Of a stretch of 64,000 nucleotides of DNA, positions 50,311 to 62,255 are shown one piece after another. The stretch is taken from NCBI GenBank assembly GCA_035235625.1, contig CP141145.1, forward strand, positions 22,012,563 through 22,076,562. Direction: 5' to 3'. Each line of letters starts with the position of its first letter. Position 1 is the stretch's first letter. This DNA comes from Saururus chinensis. Lineage: Eukaryota; Streptophyta; Magnoliopsida; Piperales; Saururaceae. Below the pieces are notes generated by a model, which searched no databases, was not told the DNA's origin, and worked only from the letters and a program-made list of their open reading frames with translations. The translations under genes and the position numbers were made by a program.

Positions 50311-51880
50311 TTATATAGCTATACATAAAATTAAGACTATAAATAAGCCTTCTGTATAAAGAAGCTTTGTACCTAAACTGATGAATCTGATTGTATTGGT
50401 TGTTGCTCCATTAGTCATAGAACCATTGACTCTGGTTCAACTTGCTTTGATCTAAGAGTCTGCAAATCCATTTCTAAAGATTTTGCATGTTCTTCAACCG
50501 CCTCAGCCCTCATATTAGCATTCTTAATAACATCAATATCATCTTAAGAATGGCTACCTAATGAAATAGGCATCACACCATGCCCAAGCCTATTAAAATA
50601 TCCCAAACTTGGACTAAGAATTTCATGGAAGATATCATTCTTTTTAGATTTTGTTATAGGCCCCTCTTGCCTTGATGCAACCACCTTATGATTCATTTGT
50701 GCCTGCATAAAAACATGCATAAAGTAAATTTCGAGCTTATTTTATAATGTTAATAACTAAACAACAAATATAATACATAAATTTAACATTCATTACATGT
50801 AGAAGGTTATAACGCGGTTTCACCCAACTCCTAGTTTTTTTTTTGGAAGTGTGTAACTTTATAAAAGTTTATAAGGTCAGGCTCCTCATCTGGCTCTTTT
50901 TCTTGCTTATTAATTTAATTCATTAAAGAACAATAGAAAATTAGTACATTGTACAAAGTAAAAAAAATTAATTGTTGAATATAATTTATTATATGAAATT
51001 TATGAAAAATGTACCATCTCTACGAGAACTCTAACAAATGACTTTGAACTGGCAGTGTGGTTCACAAATAACTTTGCACGATTATCCTTATTTGTTTGGC
51101 TTCTTAATTGTATAAAATAAATTATAAATTATATTCTATACACTAAGTCATTTAAAGAAAAATAAATAAATTCTAAATGACCTCGTACCTTGTATTTGTC
51201 ATCCTCAAATTTTTTACAAATTTCCATCCATTCATCGGGAGAAATCCCATCATAAGGTGTTGAGGTTCCATACTTCTGATAATGTGCATGTGTTATGTTC
51301 TTGTGGGACCGAAATCGAGTAGCTAAGAATTTGTTCACTACCTTCTTAACTTGGTTATCCTCCATGTTAATCTCAAATTTGGACTAAAAAATTAATTTAT
51401 GTATGAAATGTTAACAACTATAATTTAATTTAAAAAATAATAATGAATTAAAATCATAGATATACTTACAACAATTAGGGCCTTTATCTGGGTTTTGTCA
51501 ACTTCAGGGACTTCGGACCATCTTTTATGAATAAGTTTTGCATAAGTGCGACACAACCTTCCAACCTCGCTTATAAATTATTGGGCCCATGGTCCAACAG
51601 GTGTCAACATACCTGGTTGGAAAGTAATGGTTGGAAGTTGACTAGGTTTATTATGTAAATGTTTTGATAATTTTTTGCAAATTACTTTACCACATTTTTT
51701 CTTTGGTGTTGAGTTAGTGGTAGACATAAGTGGAACCGTAAATATCGACTCCTCCACTGGAGACTCTGATGGCCCTATGTCTGCCTGAAATGATGGGGGA
51801 TGTCAAGTCTCAATGGCAAATAGTGAAGGGTGTAGAGTTTTACGAATCAGGAAAAAAAAACATCATGCAAGTGAAGGATG
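50311..51880 (-). pseudogene. CACTA (En/Spm) transposase remnant
   Basis: Minus-strand fragments resemble the plant Ptta/En/Spm transposase (Transposase_24) domain. The frame at 51129-51365 includes SPDEWMEICKKFEDDKY, the W-x-x-x-C-x-x-F spacing typical of that family. An upstream segment around 51480-51620 reads EVGRLCRTYAKLIHKRW after a stop. A segment near 50620-50700 contains EGPITKSKKND. Exons are separated by AT-rich intron-like DNA and contain stops. The element supplies no intact transposase. Recognition rests on remembered family patterns and should be tested with a profile search. Confidence 0.55.
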
Positions 51881-54112
51881 TGTCCATATGTCAGAAGTAC
51901 TAGCAAGTAAGTGTGTGCATATGGACTCAAATAAATACGTACTAGCAAGTAAGTGTGTGCATATGGACTCAAATAAATACATAACACAATAACATGTGAT
52001 ACTTTTAGGTTATAAATTTAACATCTAATTTTACTTAAGCTTAGCAAATTTAAAAAAACTTAAGAAGAATGATGAGAAAAACGTTGCAAAAGACATAGAT
52101 CATATAATCATTACCTTATAGATGAAATTTGAATAAGGGGATTAATTAAATTATATGTGGCAATCTTGGCAAGAGGTGCAATAGTACAATTCTTGAAGAT
52201 GACATATAACACAATTTCCATTCTATCGGCATTCATAAAAGAAAAACATACCAGAAGAAAGGATTCAAGAGAGAAGGGGAGCCCTCAAATGAAGCAAGAT
52301 GACATTGTACATTCCTTTCAATCACATGGCAGAAAGGAATAGGCAAGACATTTACTTGAATGCATATTCTATGGCTCACTTTCCATTATGTTATGTTTAG
52401 TTAAACATGCAAAGATTCTTCCACCCATCATCGAAATATCAGTCATTACATAACAATGGAAGGGACAGCAAATTCAGAGGCTTATGGAACAAACCTAATT
52501 GATATATAAATAATTGTGCATTAACAATTTCAATCAACTTCCTAAGATGCAATGCCAACATAACTCAACTGCTTGAGAGACAAAAAGTATCATATTGACT
52601 ACAGGTAGATGTGTGCTCATGTAATCAAGTTTGTAAGAAAATTCACTTACAAGTTTGCAATCATTATTCAAAAAGCTAACTGCTTTAGAGATTTGGTGCA
52701 ATCCCATGCATAATATTCATCTCTGTCAAGTAAATAGCCATTCAGTTATTCTAGAATTTAATCTGTTTGCATTGAAATAGACAAGTCATCAAACACTACA
52801 TTTCCAATAGATCACAGTTTTAATTTAAAATCAAACTCAAAAGTTTCGATTTTCCTTTTTTTTGTTGCAAAGTACCGTAGGCATTGCCTAATAAGCAAGA
52901 TCACCAAAGTGAAGAGGACACTGGGATTGGGGGAATTAAAGGCTTGAAGTCTGCCTCATCCCCCAAGACCAATGCCGGTTGGGATATGCTCAAAGGTTTT
53001 TCAAATTGATTGAGAAGTTTCCAAGACCAACATAAATGTGACCAATTTTTGGATGATCAAGGAGAAATACCCATGTAAGCATCAGCTACACTGAACTCTT
53101 AGATAAGAATGACACTAAGATCACTTAATACATAATATGGCTACTTCTTCATTTTATTCTAGCTTGTTGGGCACTTCTTCATTTTATTTCTGCTTATTTG
53201 AGTAGATACTACAACTTAATGCCAAAAGCCATTTGGTTTTCAAATGAATACAAAAGGGAGTTACAGAAAGTTGGAAAAGTCAGATCAAGCAATGAATAGT
53301 TACAATAATTTTAAAAACTACACACATTTATTTAATTCTTTTCTAGCCATCTCAGTTCAGTTTGCATTTCAGTTCAGTTTGCCATGTCAGATTGTCAGAT
53401 CAAGCAATGTCAAGTGCAGCCGAACAAAATGTGTGGCCATCTCAGGTCAGTTTGCATATCAGAAAAAAATAGAGCATCAAAATGAGGTGTTGTTAAGCAA
53501 AGTTCAATTCATGTACACGTTGTCTAAAATATATTGTATTGATATCGGCTAGGGGCTTGTTAAAGCTAGATGGTCTAGTATATATTAAGAAAACTGACTC
53601 CATTAACGAAAAAAGGAAAAAACATATATCACAATCAAATTTCAAAATTGTACTTCGACAGCTGAAATAATTACTAGATATCAATTTATATGCTTTTCCA
53701 AGTATATTCTAACATTTCAATCAGGAAACATACAACACCATTTAATTATCATCATTATCACTATCATTGACATATTACCCCAACTCTTTCAAATACTCTA
53801 TCATAGACCTATTTTGATCTCATCAAGTTCATCATCATGTTTTTTTCGCTAATTGGATTTAAATTATTCTTTTTCATCCTTATCTCCAATTTAAAAAGAA
53901 GAAAAAGCTAAGAGAAAGTAGAGACCCAAAGGAAAAATGGTCTACACCTTCCCTAGCAGTAGACAAGGATCCCTGTAAGATCCTGCTTTGTATATTATAT
54001 TTTTGATATATATATAGAGTATCAATAAATGCAGTGAAGATTAATAGAGAGAGTTTCTCTATACATTCAGGGGAAAAAACAGCAATTGAGGAATTACTAA
54101 ATATATAGAGAG
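51881..54112. other. Transposon-internal AT-rich DNA, no convincing gene
   Basis: It contains a 42-bp tandem duplication at about 51898-51981 ('tactagcaagtaagtgtgtg' plus flank) and short 'cagttcagtttgc' repeats at 53340-53460. ORFs at 52157 and 53244 show no domain or codon conservation that I recognise. Low-identity exon-like stretches, for example 52900-53060, cannot be assigned. Confidence 0.4.
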
Positions 54113-54897
54113 AGCTGCAAACGCTTCTCTACTGCAACAGATTAGCCTTGAGTCTTCAGATCTAATTGCAGAAAAGGAATTTCTCGAGCAGAATTTTGAA
54201 ACCAAAACTAAGGAATTGAATCTGATTGAAAGTGAGAAGCATCAGCTCTTTGGAGATGAACAAACAGATGAGGGAGGAGTTGGATGCAGTTTACTGCCAA
54301 AAGGAAATCGTAAAGTGTGAAAAGAATATCCTAATTGGCCAGCTGTGTGAAACTCAAAAGGCTTATCATAGTCTAAGTCACAAAAACAGTGAACTTATGA
54401 AAGAGAATCGATCTTGGAAGAGAGTTTTGTTTTCTTATGGATGACAAGTATATTTTAGAGGAAGAATACAATGTTGTGCTAAAAGAAGCTTTGACTCTAA
54501 ATTAATTTTCTTTTGTACTAAAGAATTTCCCCTCCTAGAAAGACTCAGAACTGAAAAATCTATGCAGTAAATTGGATCATCTTTGGGCTATGAATCATGA
54601 TTAAGAACCAATTTGTAGTGAATGAAAAGTTGAAAAAGGCTGACACAAAAAATTGGCATCTCAAGGAATCTGTTGAAAAGTTAAATAGTTACAAGAGCCA
54701 CTCAATTGTTTTAGAGAATGAGCTAGTCCGAGTTCACCAAGAAAATGAAGAGTTGAGTCGTCGAATTGAAGATGGAAAAAGGTTGTTATTTGAGAAAGTA
54801 ACGAAATTATTAAAATTTTATCAGAAGTTTGAACCCAAAGAGCAAGAAAATTCAGAACGTCATAGAGATAATGAACATGATTAAGAACCAATTTGTT
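54113..54897 (+). pseudogene. Coiled-coil gene fragment resembling NETWORKED/KIP1-like protein
   Basis: Three frame-shifted pieces on the plus strand read in order as a continuous coiled coil. The first is 54226-54444 (LEMNKQMREELDAVY, IGQLCETQKAYHSL). The next is about 54455-54500 (EEEYNVVLKEALTL). The last is 54597-54884 (NWHLKESVEKLN, ENEELSRRIEDGKRLL). The order and the HLKESVEKL wording resemble the central coil of plant NET1 actin-binding proteins as I recall them. It has stops and frameshifts, no NAB domain and no start. It is probably a gene piece captured by the surrounding transposon. The identification is tentative. Confidence 0.5.
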
Positions 54898-55549
54898 GTT
54901 GAAAAGCTAACAAGTGAAATAAAGATAGCCACATGAATTATATAGGTAATTCTAAACCAGAAAAGTCGCTGAAACATTAAATGTAGATAGTATTCACTAC
55001 AAATAATCAGATCTAGCACTATTAATCATTTTTTATCTAACAAAGAACTAAAAACATTAAGCGGCAGAAAAGTCGACCAAACATTAAATGTAGATAGTAT
55101 TCATTACAAATAATCAAGTCTAGTAGTATTAAGCAATTCTGATCTAACAAAGAACTAAAAAACGGAGCGGATTATGAAATCGAATTTATCCATACCTGAG
55201 AGACACAAAGAAAGATGGACTGGAAGACTTTAAGCATAGGGTTTCTCACAAAGGGAGCAAAGCGACTCCACACTACAAGAAATAAGGATCGGAGGTGATG
55301 AGTCTTAACCATTCTTGGAAGATCCTTATTGTGTATAGAAATCAGACGATCTATGCCAAGTATCTCGAGTGGAAAGATGCCAGGCGGGAGAGCAAAACCA
55401 AACATGCTCATGAATGTGGGCATTTACATTCCACTTCCGCAATTAGTTGCAAGGTCAGGTGGTTCAAGCAGTGCGGGTTGGCCTACATAAGAATAAAAAC
55501 CTTACCAAGTTTATTCTTGCACCTGCATGCACTATTTTAAATGTTAGGG
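54898..55549. other. No assignable gene; small exon-like minus-strand ORF
   Basis: A roughly 60-bp phrase ('aaaagtcgaccaaacatta' and neighbours) is tandemly repeated around 54957-55140. A minus-strand ORF at 55172-55423 has a plausible start but no recognised domain. A CACTACAAGAAA word at 55271-55282 looks like a CACTA TIR but has no demonstrable partner. Confidence 0.35.
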
Positions 55550-55937
55550 TAGTGTTGTATTAAAAACCTGGACCCAAACCGATTTGGAAAGAACTGACCC
55601 GAGATTAACTTGGTCTGGGTCGGGTTGGTACCTATCTCGGTCCGAGTCTAGTATATGAAAACTCAAGAACTGACTCAAACCGACCCAAATTCTTAATTAA
55701 ATTATAAAATTATATTTAACCTTAGTTATATGAATTTTTATGATTTTTTTATAGATAAAACCAATTCAATATGATGCCAAATTGGTTTGAATTATTGAAA
55801 CCAACCCGAACCAAGATATAATCTCTTGGGTTTTTAATTGATCTGATTTCGGATAGAGTCGGGTCTACAAATTTTGGTTCAGATATTAAGTCGTGTCCTG
55901 TAAAAGCCAATTTAACCCAACCCAAGAAGCAGTCCTA
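55550..55937. mobile_element. Small hAT-type MITE, 388 bp
   Basis: Flanked by the perfect 8-bp repeat TGTTAGGG (55542-55549 and 55938-55945). Ends TAGTGTTGTA and AGCAGTCCTA are imperfect inverted repeats. The interior is rich in 'gacccaaaccga' words and their complements, typical of hAT MITEs. No coding sequence. Confidence 0.6.
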
Positions 55938-58679
55938 TGTTAGGGAAACTAATCTAATTGGGGTCAGCAGGTCAGCGGCTCACCTCGGCGGGTTACTATG
56001 ACTCCAATATGCCTCAAAAACCAAAGAAACTGGCCAACCCATTCCAAAATGTAAACCGGGTCTAGTCTGTTCCGGTTGGTCAGTCGTAAACCACCTGCTT
56101 GCCTAATAAAATATATAATATAAATAGTTACACGATTGTCAAAAACAAGAACTAGTGATTAACGTTGTTTCATAAACCACATGCACGATGCATAAAATAT
56201 ATAATAAAAAGATTAGAATAATCCAAATATGTTAGATTTTATTTTTTAAAAATTTTACACATTTGTCATACTTTAAAAAAAGAAATATATTGATTCATCA
56301 TGAGCCAACAAACTAAGATTCAACAACATACTAAGATAGATATCCTCATGTGCTTAGTTTTGATAGTCATTTTGAATTCAATTTAGAATCCCATACCATA
56401 CAATAAAATCATTCTGGGATTTTCTCTATGAAAGGGGTTTAAGTTATGTAATGAATTCAATATTTTTGTGCGCTTATGTTATAATTTGGATTAAAAACAT
56501 AGAAGGAAGTATCGATATAGATGAAAGTATTGATGACTATGGATACAAGTACGTATCAATGATACATTTGGTACACACTAAAACAGTCGTAAACCCTTTG
56601 ATACACATAAAAATATATTATAACTAATAATATATCATTATAAAACTTTGTTTAAAACATAATTAAACCATATTAAGTGATACAAGTGCTTTAAAATTAG
56701 TTTATTTTAGAACTATACACTATTACTTCCTCTATCCTGTGCAAATTATTATTCACTTTGTCCCATTTTAAGTTTTATAAAATTAGTTTATTTTGAAACC
56801 AAATAAGATATTTAATATGAGTTCCATAAATATTATAGAGAAATTTATACATTAGATGCTTAACTAAGTGTATAATTGTAAAACACTATATTTAAAAAAA
56901 ATAATGATGTAAATTGTATAGACCTACTTGTATTGATCTTATATAATTTTTTTAAAATACTTTTAATATAATAAGAACATTGTCATCTTTAAAATTTAAA
57001 GAGGTTGAGTTTGAATAGTATTTTTGTTTTTAAGAAGAAAAAAATTTAAATAAATTTTTTAAATTTTTTTAAAATAAAAAATAATAATAAAATATTAGTG
57101 TATTGATACGCATCGGCCGTATCAATATGATAAAAAAAAAAATATAACTACATATTGTATTTCAAAAATATATATATAATTTAAATAATAAGCTCAATGT
57201 ATAATAAAACTATATAATCATCATTCCGGGCAAAAAACGACAAATTATCATTCAGTTTACCAAGGAAAAGAATTACTTTTAGTTGGATAGAAAATGTCAT
57301 TCAAATGATAAGCTCAATGTATCTTATGGAGAGCTTTCTTGTAATGCTTGTCATAGCTATACCGAGAAATTGAAATTCATGAACATAAAACTTATAAATA
57401 AACATACAGCTAGAACTTTTTCACTTGAAATAAATATACATATGGAACTTTTTCACTTGAAACTTATAAATGTTGTCTTCTGTGTTTCCTTTCTCTTGAA
57501 ATTGCATTCTTCCATGAGCTCAAACGAGAGACCTTTTCCAGCTCTACTTAAAGGGAACTTTTTCACCACTTATAGAACCTTATGCAATGTAATTGTTGAC
57601 AAGTGTGCTTAAAAGCCATTAAAAAATTCAAGACATGATTCTCCAATTCTAAGAACCTCAAAACCACCTCTGCAAGCAGCATAACTCACATGTCAACTAT
57701 CTCTATAATTCTTACATGTCAGTCCAAAATACCAAAATATAAAGGATAATGAATACATACTGCCATATATAGTCATGCTCAGGAATGGACGAATTCCTCA
57801 ATGTATGACTAAGTAAAGAATCATGTGTGGATACTTTAACCATGCAAAGCCAATGGAAATACAGAGATTGATTCAAACTATCAAAACACATCAACAAATT
57901 TTATTACTTGCAGTGACCCTTGAACTGTGCTTTCCCGAGTTGATCACTGACAACAATGGTTTCATATGAAGGCATTCATGAAGGCCTTTTGGAAACTCCC
58001 AGCATATTATTCAATGAAGGCATTCGGTCTTCAACCTATGTTTATCATAGTAGTATGGTTTCATATGAAGTAAATTAAATATCGAGATCTGTCTTTGTTT
58101 GCTACATGTCTTCTTTGCTTTGGGTGCCATTTGAAGAAATCTTTGTACATGATCCAAACCTTGTTGGCTAATATTTTCCTGAGATTAATCGTCCAATATG
58201 AATCATGCTTCATTTTGGGATCCTTTTAAAAGACCAGAGTTGCAGTAGTAGTTGGAACTTTTGGGAAAGCATTATGAGGTTATAGATTCCATTTGACAAC
58301 AGATTTCAGTTTAGTCAACAGATCAATGTAAGTTGCAGTGGGTAATAGGAGGTAGTACTTCATCCAAATGCCAAGTTATATAGAGTACTAATTTTACTTG
58401 CCTTATGGAACTATAATGTGTCCCCTCCAGTTTTTCTGAACTTCACCATGTGCAAAGAAGGAGCCAACTCGAAGACCTGAGATGGAAAAACCAGGGAACA
58501 GTCAGAACTGGGACCTGCATAATTTTTCCACACATGATATGTTTTCCCATTTTTTACACAATTTAATGCCATCTATTCATATTTTTGCAGAGTAGAAGAT
58601 GCATATAAGTTGTTACCTCTGTGGCAACTGACAGATGCCTCTTCCTTCTTGTCTTGTCACCTTGCAACTTCATCTGTAA
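55938..58679. other. AT-rich stretch with no assignable gene
   Basis: Repeated A/T-rich DNA. A Stowaway-like end may lie at 56728-56780 ('tacttcctctatcctgtgc'). ORFs at 57283-57612 and 57712-57897 show no domain. Around 57900-58600 base composition is more gene-like, but no frame is convincing. Confidence 0.4.
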
Positions 58680-59185
58680 ATTAAGGAAAACAGGTAGCTA
58701 GGACTATTGAAAAATATAAAAGGGCCTGGAGTGAAGGGTCTCGGCAATTTGAGTCTAGTTCATCTTATTATTCTGCATCCTCAGGTGGTGATTTCCAGAA
58801 TAGCTTGGATTTGATTTCAACTGCTGATCAGAGATTTAATGGAGAAAGTGATAAAAAGATGGTCGTAGATTAAAAGGATGATGTTCAAGTTAAGAAACAA
58901 GATACTAGCAAGGAATCCTCTAGCAGTTATAAGAATAAAGAAGTGCAGGACAGAGCTAGAATGCACCAGAAACATGAATGTGAGGTGGTGAAATCAACAA
59001 GTCGGCAAGACAGGAAAAATAATGAAGTATCAGAGTTTCAAATCCAAGAAACACGGAATGTGTTTCTTTATTTTAGTCATGCACCATATTACTATCAGTC
59101 CTCCAACATGAGACTAAGTAGAAAAAATTCCCATGTGGAACAACATTCAGGTGTTCTCCATGATTCCTCAAAGTATAGCACTTAG
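58680..59185 (+). pseudogene. Unidentified hydrophilic gene fragment
   Basis: A plus-strand frame, open except for one TAA near 58872, encodes a Ser/Lys/Glu-rich polypeptide (segments YKRAWSEGSRQFESSS and EVQDRARMHQKHECEV). Codon-like composition and a preceding AG suggest an exon, perhaps captured by the transposon like the coil fragment at 54113. I recognise no family. The last part overlaps the left arm of the inverted repeat. Confidence 0.35.
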
Positions 59186-59831
59186 ATGACTAAATATTAT
59201 CATTTGACAAAGTAAGTCACTTTTGGTTAAATGTTTTTATAGGTACAAGATAGAAGATTGAATAACTGCATGCGTCTAATTCTGAAATGGCATTTCACAG
59301 AAATTCCATTTCAGAAATGGCATTTCACAGAAATTCCATTTCAGAAATGGCATTTCACAGAAATTCCATTTCAGAAATGGCATTTCACAGAAATTCCATT
59401 TCAGAAATGGCATTTCACAGAAATTCCATTTCAGAAATGGCATTTCACAGAAATTCCATTTCAGAAATGGCATTTCACAGAAATTCCATTTCAGAAATGG
59501 CATTTCACAGAAATTCCATTTCAGAAATGGCATTTCACAGAAATTCCATTTCAGAAATGGCATTTCACAGAAATTCCATTTCAGAAATGGCATTTCAGAT
59601 TGGTTAAATATTCTTATAGGTACAAGATAGAAGATTGAATAACTGCATGCGTCTAATTCTGAAATGGCATTTCACAGAAATGGTTATTCAATCTTCTATC
59701 TTGTGCCTATAAGAATATTTAACCAAAAGTGACTTACTTTGTCAAATGATAATATTTAGTCATCTAAGTGCTATATTTTGAGGAATCATGGAGAACACCT
59801 GAATGTTGTTCCACATGGGAATTTTTTCTAC
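59118..59831. repeat. Large inverted repeat enclosing a 30-bp satellite
   Basis: Left arm 59118-59266 and right arm 59683-59831 are 149 bp each and nearly perfect reverse complements (a few mismatches by eye). The 416-bp loop holds ten tandem 30-bp monomers (59283-59596). After the satellite, part of the left arm recurs in direct orientation (59600-59680). Transcribed from either side, it would fold into a long hairpin. Confidence 0.9.
59283..59596. repeat. 30-bp satellite array, ~10.5 copies
   Basis: The monomer contains 'gaaatggcatttcacagaaa' followed by 'ttccatttca' and is itself partly palindromic. Copies are identical, implying very recent expansion. Because 30 is a multiple of three, all frames stay open, giving spurious ORFs on both strands. 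Degenerate monomer words recur at 59836-59900 and near 60023. Confidence 0.95.
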
Positions 59832-61085
59832 CATTTCACAGAAATTGATAAAAGATTAAAATTTGAAATGCCATTTCTGTGAAATGCCATTTCAAATTCT
59901 GATGAAACTTAAATGACCAAAATAGCTTTAGAACTTGATAATGAAAATGTTTCCAGGGAACAAAAAAAAATATAAGATTTACTGTTCAAAGTTTTGAAGT
60001 TTACCTGTACATCAAATTTGTCAATGTGAAATGCCATTTCAGATATGAGATATATTTAAGAATAATTACCAAAATTACAAAATATAAACTTGAAACATAA
60101 ACAAGAATTTAGCATCAATGCATATCATATGGAAGCACTCATTAACCACCAGACTGCACCTACAAAGATGATGTGTCACAATGAATGGCATTTAATAGTA
60201 ATATAACATTATTATTCGGTCAGGACTGAAACAGAATTTATGGGGAAAAGTAAAAAAAAAAAAGTTGTCTCATTAACTATGTGATCCCATGGTTAGAGAA
60301 AAGTAAAACGGATGACCAAAAGCAAATATGATACTCAGCATGCAAGTGTAAGACATTAATATAATATAATGGATAGGAATTAAAGAAGCATTAAACAAGC
60401 AAATAGAACAAATGTCCTTGTGGACTGCCTGACTGAATAACAGGCAGAACACTTCAGCAAGGTACCAAAGATTGGCTTTAGCTAGGTTATACACTAATAT
60501 ACTAGACAACTAATTGATAACCCTTTTTATGAGAGATCAATTAGTAAAACTTTAAATATCTTTATGTATTCTGAGGGCGAAAGCGAGATTAACAATGACT
60601 TCCTTAAAAATTTAGATCAACATAAGCAGAGATAGAAGATGCATCAGGGACACTTTGCAACCAGAGAGTCCCAAACAAATTGACGACAAGTTTTGGAAGA
60701 TAGAAAGACAAACTATATGAACATAAATCTTTGGCAGCTGGTATATTCCATATGAATTATGAGAATAATAAGACAGAAAAGAGAAAAAAAATGATTAATC
60801 CCAAAATTTATTAACATAAGCATTATTTAAAGGCTACCCTAAGTCACAAACATATTCAACACATCAGCAATCACAAATCACTATTCTAAAAGACACTTCA
60901 GCAAACAATACTAAAAATTTTAGGCCATTTCAAACAAATTAACAAATCACAAATTAACAAATCATAAATTGACAAATAATTAAGGCAAACATCTATCAAA
61001 TCATCTGAGAAATAGATTGCGAAACTAGTTCCCACTTCCCAAAATCAATTCATATGAAATACAAAGATACATGGAGAAAAACAAG
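59832..61085. other. AT-rich stretch, no assignable gene
   Basis: Scattered satellite words occur near 59836-59900 and 60023-60045. The rest is AT-rich. The ORF at 60273-60509 has no recognisable domain. Confidence 0.4.
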
Positions 61086-61410
61086 AACCTTGCAGCAGAA
61101 TTCATTCCAACTATATGACCCTAATCACCGTAATAACCATAAAAAGAGAAAAAAAAATTCTGAATCATAGCCTTAGTGAATCAAGACACAGATCGGAGGC
61201 AGGGAGAAATAAAAACCTTGCAGCACCCATTCAGAACATATGACCATGGTCACTGTAATAAGTAAAAAAATGACATACAGAAACAAATAACCTTGCAACA
61301 CCCATTCCGAACATATTTAATAAGCAAAAAAATGAGAAAAAAAACATAGCATCATATTCTTAGAGAATCAAGATAGTGAGACATGGAGAAAGGCAATAAC
61401 CTTGGGCAAG
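61086..61410. repeat. Three to four diverged repeats of an exon-end/intron-start motif
   Basis: The word 'aaccttgcagca' or 'aaccttgcaacacccattc' followed by 'catatgacc' and A-rich DNA recurs near 61086, 61215, 61288 and, more weakly, 61400. On the minus strand each reads as ..TGCAAG followed by GTT, a splice-donor-like junction. Confidence 0.55.
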
Positions 61411-61860
61411 GATGTTGCGAACGATGGAGTCGTGGATTTGCAGGATGCTAAGGAGCTTCCTCGGGCAAGGAACCAGACAGATTGGTGGTGCTTCGACGGA
61501 CTGCCACTCAACCTCGACCTGAATGGGGAGCTCGGTCACCGGATACCTGACGGCCGGGTAGGATCGATCTCAGAGTCGAGGTCAGCTGGACGATGATGGG
61601 AGGCCTAGTCCTTGATGACCTGACGGAGACAAGCTCGAACTCAGATCATTGTCGATGGAGTGACTTGCGGCAGAGAGGGTAAGGGAGACCTTCACGTCCG
61701 GCTAATTTAGCTCGCAGTCTCCCTCCTGTGGAGGGCTGATGGTAACAGTGTGCACAGAAATTCCCTGCAGAGAGCCAGATATGGAAAACCTTCACGTCCT
61801 GCCGGTTTGAGCATACACAGGATGAGTGAAGGAAGAAGGGGCGGGGACGAAACGGAAGTA
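61400..61860 (-). other. GC-rich, first-exon-like segment
   Basis: It is sharply GC-richer than its surroundings. The minus strand gives an exon-like frame (segment VEWQSVEAPPICLVPCPRK) ending at CCAAG/GTTATT near 61403, a plausible donor site. Stops further upstream break any long frame. It could be the 5' exon of a transposon gene or a captured host promoter and exon. The plus-strand ORF at 61402-61596 is less convincing. Confidence 0.35.
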
Positions 61861-61959
61861 GTTGTTGGTATACTTAATTAGCGTACTTAATTAGCGTGGA
61901 TGATTAAAGGAATGAACGCCCTTTTTAAAGCTTTTTTATCAATATTAAATTTTATTTAA

Positions 61960-62245
61960 AAGAGAAAAAATATAACATGTGACGACATAGAAGATTGTCC
62001 CCGATATAACAATATTTAGTGACAAAAATTTTAGCCCATCCTAAAAAATACATTTATTTTGAAATAAATTTTATAATTTATCGCTAAAAATATTTTATTT
62101 GGGATATTTAATTAAAATCATCCCAAAAGATTATAATATTTTACAATAAATTATCTTTTGTGGTAAAATAAAATTCATTTATTGCAAAAGAGTTATTTTA
62201 GCCACAATACTTATTTGTTGTAAAAAGATCTTTTTTTTTGTAGTG
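61960..62245. mobile_element. CACTA-type right terminus inside OMT-3
   Basis: AT-rich subterminal repeats (words 'tattttatttg', 'gcaaaagagttattttag') end in TTTTTTTTTGTAGTG at 62231-62245. OMT sequence resumes about 10 bp later. No matching left terminus is seen at 50311, so that end was lost or rearranged. Confidence 0.55.
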
Positions 62246-62255
62246 GAATTTATAG

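Noticed and set aside
55271..55282. CACTACAAGAAA as left end of the CACTA element
   Set aside because: It does not match the right terminus at 62231-62245 beyond the CACTACAA core. The transposase remnant lies outside it, so pairing cannot be supported.
59258..59638. ORFs of 105-126 codons on both strands
   Set aside because: They come from the 30-bp satellite, whose length is a multiple of three. There is no start context or domain.
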